Source of the DNA: Marmoricola sp.
GTDB taxonomy: Bacteria > Actinomycetota > Actinomycetes > Propionibacteriales > Nocardioidaceae
Assembly: GCA_030151765.1 (NCBI GenBank)
Contig: JASLCW010000220.1
Coordinates: forward strand, 1-6,451
DNA: 6,451 bases
Direction: 5' to 3'
How positions within the stretch are numbered: the first letter of the stretch is position 1; every line of letters begins with the position of its first letter. A program made the position numbers and the translations under genes. The notes beneath the pieces were generated by a model, which made no database searches, was not told the origin of the DNA, and worked only from the letters and a program-made list of their open reading frames with translations. Shown one piece after another: positions 4,445 to 6,451 of the stretch.

Positions 4445-6370
4445 ATGAGCCTGCCCACCATGCGCCTGCCCCGCTTCACCCGCAACACCATCGCCGGCCT
4501 CTCCGCCGCCGCGCTCGTCGGCACCGGCATCGCGCTCACGACGACGCACAGTGCGGATGCCAATGATGCGGACGGCGTCAGCACCACCACGCCGATCAAG
4601 CACCTCGTGGTGATCTACGACGAGAACGAGTCCTTCGACCACTACTTCGGGACCTACCCACGTGCGGCCAACACCGACGGGGTGAAGTTCACGGCGAAGG
4701 CGGGTACGCCGACCCCCAAGAACCTGATCAGCGACAACGCGATCACGAACAATCCCAACAGCACCAAGCCTTTCCGGCTCAAGAGCACACAGGCCTCAAC
4801 CTGCGACCAGAAGCACAGCTACACGCCCGAACAGCAGGCGATGAACTGGTCCGGCGGCAAGGCTTTGATGAATCTCTTCCGGCAGAAGACCTCCAGCGAC
4901 ACCTGCTCCGGTCTCTACGGCCGCGCCGGCCTGACGATGGGCTACTTCGACGGCAACACCGTCACCGGGCTGTGGAACTACGCGCAGAACTACGCGATGA
5001 GCGACAACCACTGGGCGGCCACCTTCGGCCCGTCGACGCCGGGCGCCATCGAGGTCGTCTCCGGGCAGACCTGGGGCGCGCTGGCCTACGACTCCACCAG
5101 CCCCACGGACAACCCCGCGTTGGCCGCATCCCAGTCGGCGAGCGGGCTCGCGCAGGTGGACCCGGTCACCGGGCTCGGCACACTGATCGGCGATCCCGAT
5201 CCGGTCTACGACGACTGCTCGAACAACAACCACAAGAGCAGCAGCAATGTGGTCGGGATGCAGAACTCGAACCAGAACATCGGCGACCTGCTCAACGCCA
5301 AGGGCGTCACCTGGGGCTGGTTCCAGGGCGGCTTCAAGCCGACCAAGGCGTGGACCCACGGCTCCTATGCCCAGTGCAGTTCCGCGCACACCAATCTCGC
5401 CGGTCAGTCCGAACGCGACTACTCCCCGCACCACAATCCGTTCGCGTACTACGAGTCGACCTCCAACCCGCACCACCTGCGGCCGACCTCGGTGGCGAAC
5501 ATCGGCCACACCGACCAGGCGAACCACAACTACGACCTGAGTGATTTCACGGCGGCTCTCAACAGCGGCAACCTGCCCGCGGTGTCCTACGTCAAGGCGA
5601 GCGAGTACCAGGACGCGCACCCCGGCTATTCCGACCCGATCGGCGAGCAGCACTTCCTGGTCAACACGATCAATGCCATCCAGAAGTCGCCGCAGTGGAA
5701 GTCGACCGCGATCATCGTCACCTACGACGACTCCGACGGCTGGTACGACCACGTCGCGCCGACGATCACCAATGCCTCCAACTCCAGCGACGACGCCGCG
5801 ATCTGCACGGAGGCGGCGACCACGCTCGGCGTTCCGATCATCGACAACCGCGCCGACCGGTGCGGCCCCTCACAGCGGCTCCCCTTCCTGGTGATCTCGC
5901 CGTACTCGAAGAGGAACCATGTCGACCACACGCTGATCAGCCAGCCCTCGGTGGTCGGCTTCATCGAGAACAACTGGACCCTCGGTTCCATCGGCGGGGG
6001 CTCCTTCGACGCGAGCGCGGGAAGCATCCTGTCACTCTTCGACTTCGCCCACCCGCAGCCGAAGCCGGTGCTGCTCAACCAGAACGGGACGATCGTCAAG
6101 CCGTCGGTGTCACTGCACACCCGTGCGGCCAAGGCCAAGCACGGCAAGGTGAAGATCACCGTGAAGGTGACGGTCAACGGCTCCTCGACCAAGCCGGGCG
6201 GCACCATCACCGGCCGCGTCAACGGCAGGAAGTTCAAGGCGGCGCCGGTCCGCAAGGGCGTCGCCCACGTCACCGTGAAGGTGCGCAAGCACAAGCGCAA
6301 CACGGTGGTGCTGACCTTCACCAGCCCGGGCTACAACACCGCGAAGAAGACGATCAAGGTCAAGGGCTGA
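4445..6370 (+). CDS. Secreted phospholipase C / acid phosphatase-family phosphoesterase with basic C-terminal Ig-like domain
   Basis: The 641-residue product is an exported member of the bacterial phospholipase C/AcpA phosphoesterase family (alkaline-phosphatase superfold), which hydrolyses phosphate esters such as phospholipid head groups outside the cell. A Sec-type signal (R7, R10, R13; hydrophobic 15-31; A-D-A at 37-39) has no twin-arginine pair. Family motifs follow: E-N-x-S-F-D-H-Y-F-G (60-69) with probable metal ligands Glu60 and Asn61; D-N-H-W-A-A-T-F-G-P-S-T-P-G (187-200), where Ser197 or Thr198 is the probable nucleophile; and T-Y-D-D-S-D-G-W-Y-D-H-V-P (426-439), with probable metal ligands Asp428 and Asp429. 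Six cysteines (120, 154, 258, 311, 454, 473) could form disulfides. Residues about 550-641 look like a bacterial Ig-like domain, and residues 534-641 hold 24 Lys/Arg and no Asp/Glu. AAAGGA (4433-4438) supports the ATG. The substrate cannot be told from sequence. Confidence 0.9.
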   Translation: MSLPTMRLPRFTRNTIAGLSAAALVGTGIALTTTHSADANDADGVSTTTPIKHLVVIYDENESFDHYFGTYPRAANTDGVKFTAKAGTPTPKNLISDNAITNNPNSTKPFRLKSTQASTCDQKHSYTPEQQAMNWSGGKALMNLFRQKTSSDTCSGLYGRAGLTMGYFDGNTVTGLWNYAQNYAMSDNHWAATFGPSTPGAIEVVSGQTWGALAYDSTSPTDNPALAASQSASGLAQVDPVTGLGTLIGDPDPVYDDCSNNNHKSSSNVVGMQNSNQNIGDLLNAKGVTWGWFQGGFKPTKAWTHGSYAQCSSAHTNLAGQSERDYSPHHNPFAYYESTSNPHHLRPTSVANIGHTDQANHNYDLSDFTAALNSGNLPAVSYVKASEYQDAHPGYSDPIGEQHFLVNTINAIQKSPQWKSTAIIVTYDDSDGWYDHVAPTITNASNSSDDAAICTEAATTLGVPIIDNRADRCGPSQRLPFLVISPYSKRNHVDHTLISQPSVVGFIENNWTLGSIGGGSFDASAGSILSLFDFAHPQPKPVLLNQNGTIVKPSVSLHTRAAKAKHGKVKITVKVTVNGSSTKPGGTITGRVNGRKFKAAPVRKGVAHVTVKVRKHKRNTVVLTFTSPGYNTAKKTIKVKG

Positions 6371-6373
6371 TCC

Positions 6374-6451
6374 GCCGAGACCCCACCAGAATGCATTCTC
6401 AAACCCCTGAGACCCCAGGCAAATGCAGACCTTTGCATTTGCCTGGGGTCT
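6374..6451. repeat. Palindromic four-unit element, copy 2 (cut by the window edge)
   Basis: The left half and inner right arm of the same element as at 121-234 are present. Units GAGACCCCACCAGAATGCA (6377-6395) and GAGACCCCAGGCAAATGCA (6409-6427) are again 32 bp apart. The inner arm 6410-6427 pairs perfectly over 18 bp with 6434-6451 around a 6-nt loop (6428-6433). The first 54 nt match copy 1, read in the gene's direction, at 46 positions without gaps. The first unit starts 6 nt after the phospholipase TGA. The outer right arm should follow beyond the window. The inner stem is better preserved here than in copy 1. Confidence 0.9.

Noticed and set aside
4796..5752. A 318-codon minus-strand open frame
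   Set aside because: It is antisense to the phospholipase catalytic domain; the valine- and arginine-rich translation is typical of codon-position shadowing.

Overview
The window is GC-rich chromosomal DNA from a member of the Actinomycetota. The base composition, the frequent GTG starts, the pdxT-yebC-ruvC gene order, the LexA box of the CGAAC-N4-GTTCG type and the leaderless-type promoters all fit this. A member of the Propionibacteriales is possible, but the sequence alone does not settle the family.

Left part (1-1647, all on the minus strand): a housekeeping block read from right to left. pdxT (glutaminase subunit of pyridoxal-5'-phosphate synthase) is followed 20 nt later by yebC (YebC/TACO1 translation factor). 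After a 196-nt gap come the first 13 codons of ruvC (Holliday-junction resolvase), cut by the window edge. The gap holds a 114-nt palindromic element directly behind the yebC stop and a LexA (SOS) box directly in front of ruvC. ruvC is therefore probably a separate, damage-inducible unit.

Middle part (1648-4356, plus strand): a divergent intergenic region of 122 nt with several small repeats and a possible PHO box. It is followed by a 42-codon small membrane protein, an EfeO-like lipoprotein (cupredoxin plus M75/imelysin domains) and a Tat-exported EfeB-like DyP haem peroxidase whose start overlaps the efeO stop. These last two are the extracytoplasmic half of an EfeUOB ferrous-iron uptake system, but no EfeU permease is present next to them.

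Right part (4357-6451, plus strand): a short leader with a possible promoter and a perfect 8-bp hairpin precedes a secreted phospholipase C/acid phosphatase-family enzyme (641 aa). Its C-terminal Ig-like tail is strongly basic and has no acidic residue over the last 108 positions. Six nucleotides behind its stop the palindromic element appears again and runs off the window.

The most unusual feature is this repeat. It has four 19-nt units (two direct, two inverted, each pair spaced 32 bp apart) that fold into one long hairpin, and in both copies it begins 4-6 nt after a stop codon.
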